Assembly (NCBI GenBank): GCA_019752975.1
Contig: JAIELM010000358.1
Location: 1-6,905 of the forward strand
Source of the DNA: Undibacterium sp.
Lineage (GTDB): Bacteria; Pseudomonadota; Gammaproteobacteria; Burkholderiales; Burkholderiaceae_D
Length of the DNA: 6,905 nt
Direction: 5' to 3'
Shown: piece by piece, positions 6,652 to 6,905 of the stretch
How positions within the stretch are numbered: position 1 is the first letter of the stretch
Layout: each line of letters opens with the position of its first letter
Program-made: the position numbers and the translations under genes
The notes under the pieces: model-generated
Told to the model about the DNA's origin: nothing
What the model saw: the letters and a program-made list of their open reading frames with translations, nothing else
The model's database searches: none

Positions 6652-6656
6652 CCTCT
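6652..6656 (-). promoter_or_regulatory. Ribosome binding site fixing the GTG start of the GGDEF-EAL gene
   Basis: AGAGG on the minus strand lies 6 bases before the GTG at 6645, in ideal spacing. No other plausible start in this frame keeps both membrane helices. Confidence 0.7.
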
Positions 6657-6678
6657 ACCTTGATATGCTTGGACTTAG

Positions 6679-6746
6679 CAGTGTAGCACTGGCATTTATG
6701 GCATGCCAAGACATACTTGGCGATTGTCGTACTTCATACTGGAAGT
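6679..6746 (-). other. Hairpin-rich leader of the GGDEF-EAL gene
   Basis: Four short perfect inverted repeats fill the region between the predicted promoter and the GTG: ACTTC/GAAGT (6731-6746), CCAAG/CTTGG (6706-6720), TGGCAT/ATGCCA (6690-6708, containing the 10-bp palindrome TGGCATGCCA at 6699-6708) and CAGTG/CACTG (6679-6691). Neighbouring ones overlap by one to three bases, so they could be alternative folds. On the minus strand, the 11-mer CCAAGTATGTC recurs downstream as CCAAGCATATC. I recognise no known riboswitch; in particular there is no c-di-GMP GEMM core. A regulatory role is inference. Confidence 0.4.
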
Positions 6747-6768
6747 GCGTGGTAGTGAATTATTGGAG

Positions 6769-6796
6769 ATTAATTACTAAGACCAAGTAATGTCAA
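6769..6796 (-). promoter_or_regulatory. Sigma70-type promoter for the GGDEF-EAL gene
   Basis: A consensus -35 TTGACA (6791-6796 on the minus strand) is followed after 16 bp by ATTAAT (6769-6774), four of six matches to TATAAT. Transcription would begin near 6762, giving a leader of about 115 bases. The -35 lies directly past the T-run that follows rnpB, so the gene can be expressed independently of rnpB. Confidence 0.5.
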
Positions 6797-6805
6797 ACAA
6801 AAAAA

Positions 6806-6905
6806 TGAAGCAGGCCGATAGGCCGGATTCTGTTACGGCGCTTAGTATTGCTACCTCGCGCTATGACAATCATTCCTCTAGGCTAGCAATTACTCACTAG
6901 CTCAA
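6806..6905 (-). ncRNA. rnpB: RNase P RNA (class A), 3' portion; 5' part beyond the window
   Basis: The catalytic RNA of RNase P, which trims tRNA 5' ends. Read on the minus strand, the segment starts TTGAGCTAGTGAG and contains GCCTAGAGGAATGATTGTC and ACAGAATCCGGCCTATCGG, lining up with the 3' third of E. coli rnpB (TTGAGCCAGTGAG, GGCCTAGATGAATGACTGTC, ACAGAACCCGGCTTATCGG). The stem GCTAG/CTAGC (6897-6901 with 6882-6886) replaces E. coli GCCAG/CTGGC, a compensatory change that supports a folded RNA. The final GGCCTGCTTC (6807-6816) should be the 3' strand of helix P1, whose partner lies outside the window. Seven T's (6799-6805) follow and probably mark the end of transcription. Between the GATTGTC and ACAGAA segments there is an extra hairpin with a GCAA loop, where E. 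coli has only a short turn. Only about 100 bases are seen. Confidence 0.93.

Noticed and set aside
6646..6805. Cyclic-di-GMP riboswitch in the leader of the GGDEF-EAL gene
   Set aside because: None of the conserved GEMM core motifs or the class II pattern could be found; the hairpins are reported only as unassigned structure.

Overview
The window looks like chromosomal DNA of a betaproteobacterium, probably Burkholderiales and perhaps an Oxalobacteraceae/Undibacterium-type organism of moderate GC. This placement is inferred from three things: the style of the truncated outer-membrane beta-barrel protein at the left edge, the class A RNase P RNA at the right edge, and the LytS/AlgZ-type two-component pair. 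It rests on recall of family features, not on a search. I see no insertion sequence, phage gene, CRISPR array or tRNA. There is no gene-free stretch over 300 bases. The intergenic gaps are about 130, 274, 117 and 160 bases.

Layout, left to right. (1) The first 53 codons of a secreted outer-membrane beta-barrel protein on the minus strand, running off the left edge. (2) A 155-residue Lrp/AsnC-family regulator on the minus strand. (3) A 274-bp divergent control region holding a perfect AGAAAT/ATTTCT dyad, a consensus TATAAT, a GTGAAT/ATTCAC dyad and four degenerate 12-bp tandem repeats. (4) On the plus strand, a complete arginase, then 13 bp later a four-helix membrane histidine kinase of the LytS/AlgZ type. 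After a 117-bp spacer containing a pentanucleotide CTAAG repeat comes its likely partner, a receiver-LytTR response regulator. (5) Converging from the right and ending 9 bp from the regulator, a PAS-GAF-GGDEF-EAL membrane protein on the minus strand. It has a good promoter and a leader rich in small hairpins. (6) The 3' end of rnpB (RNase P RNA), minus strand, running off the right edge.

How the parts may work together: arginase splits arginine into ornithine and urea, and the divergent Lrp-type protein is the natural candidate to control it in response to an amino acid. The unusual element is a complete LytS/LytTR two-component system directly behind arginase, with the kinase so close that the two are probably co-transcribed. 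This suggests, as inference only, that arginine breakdown and a membrane signal are linked. The c-di-GMP enzyme is a separate convergent transcription unit and need not belong to the same pathway. The most useful observations are the arginase-kinase-regulator operon, the repeat-rich control region, the CTAAG repeat between kinase and regulator, the degenerate I-site of the GGDEF domain, and the extra GCAA-capped hairpin in rnpB.
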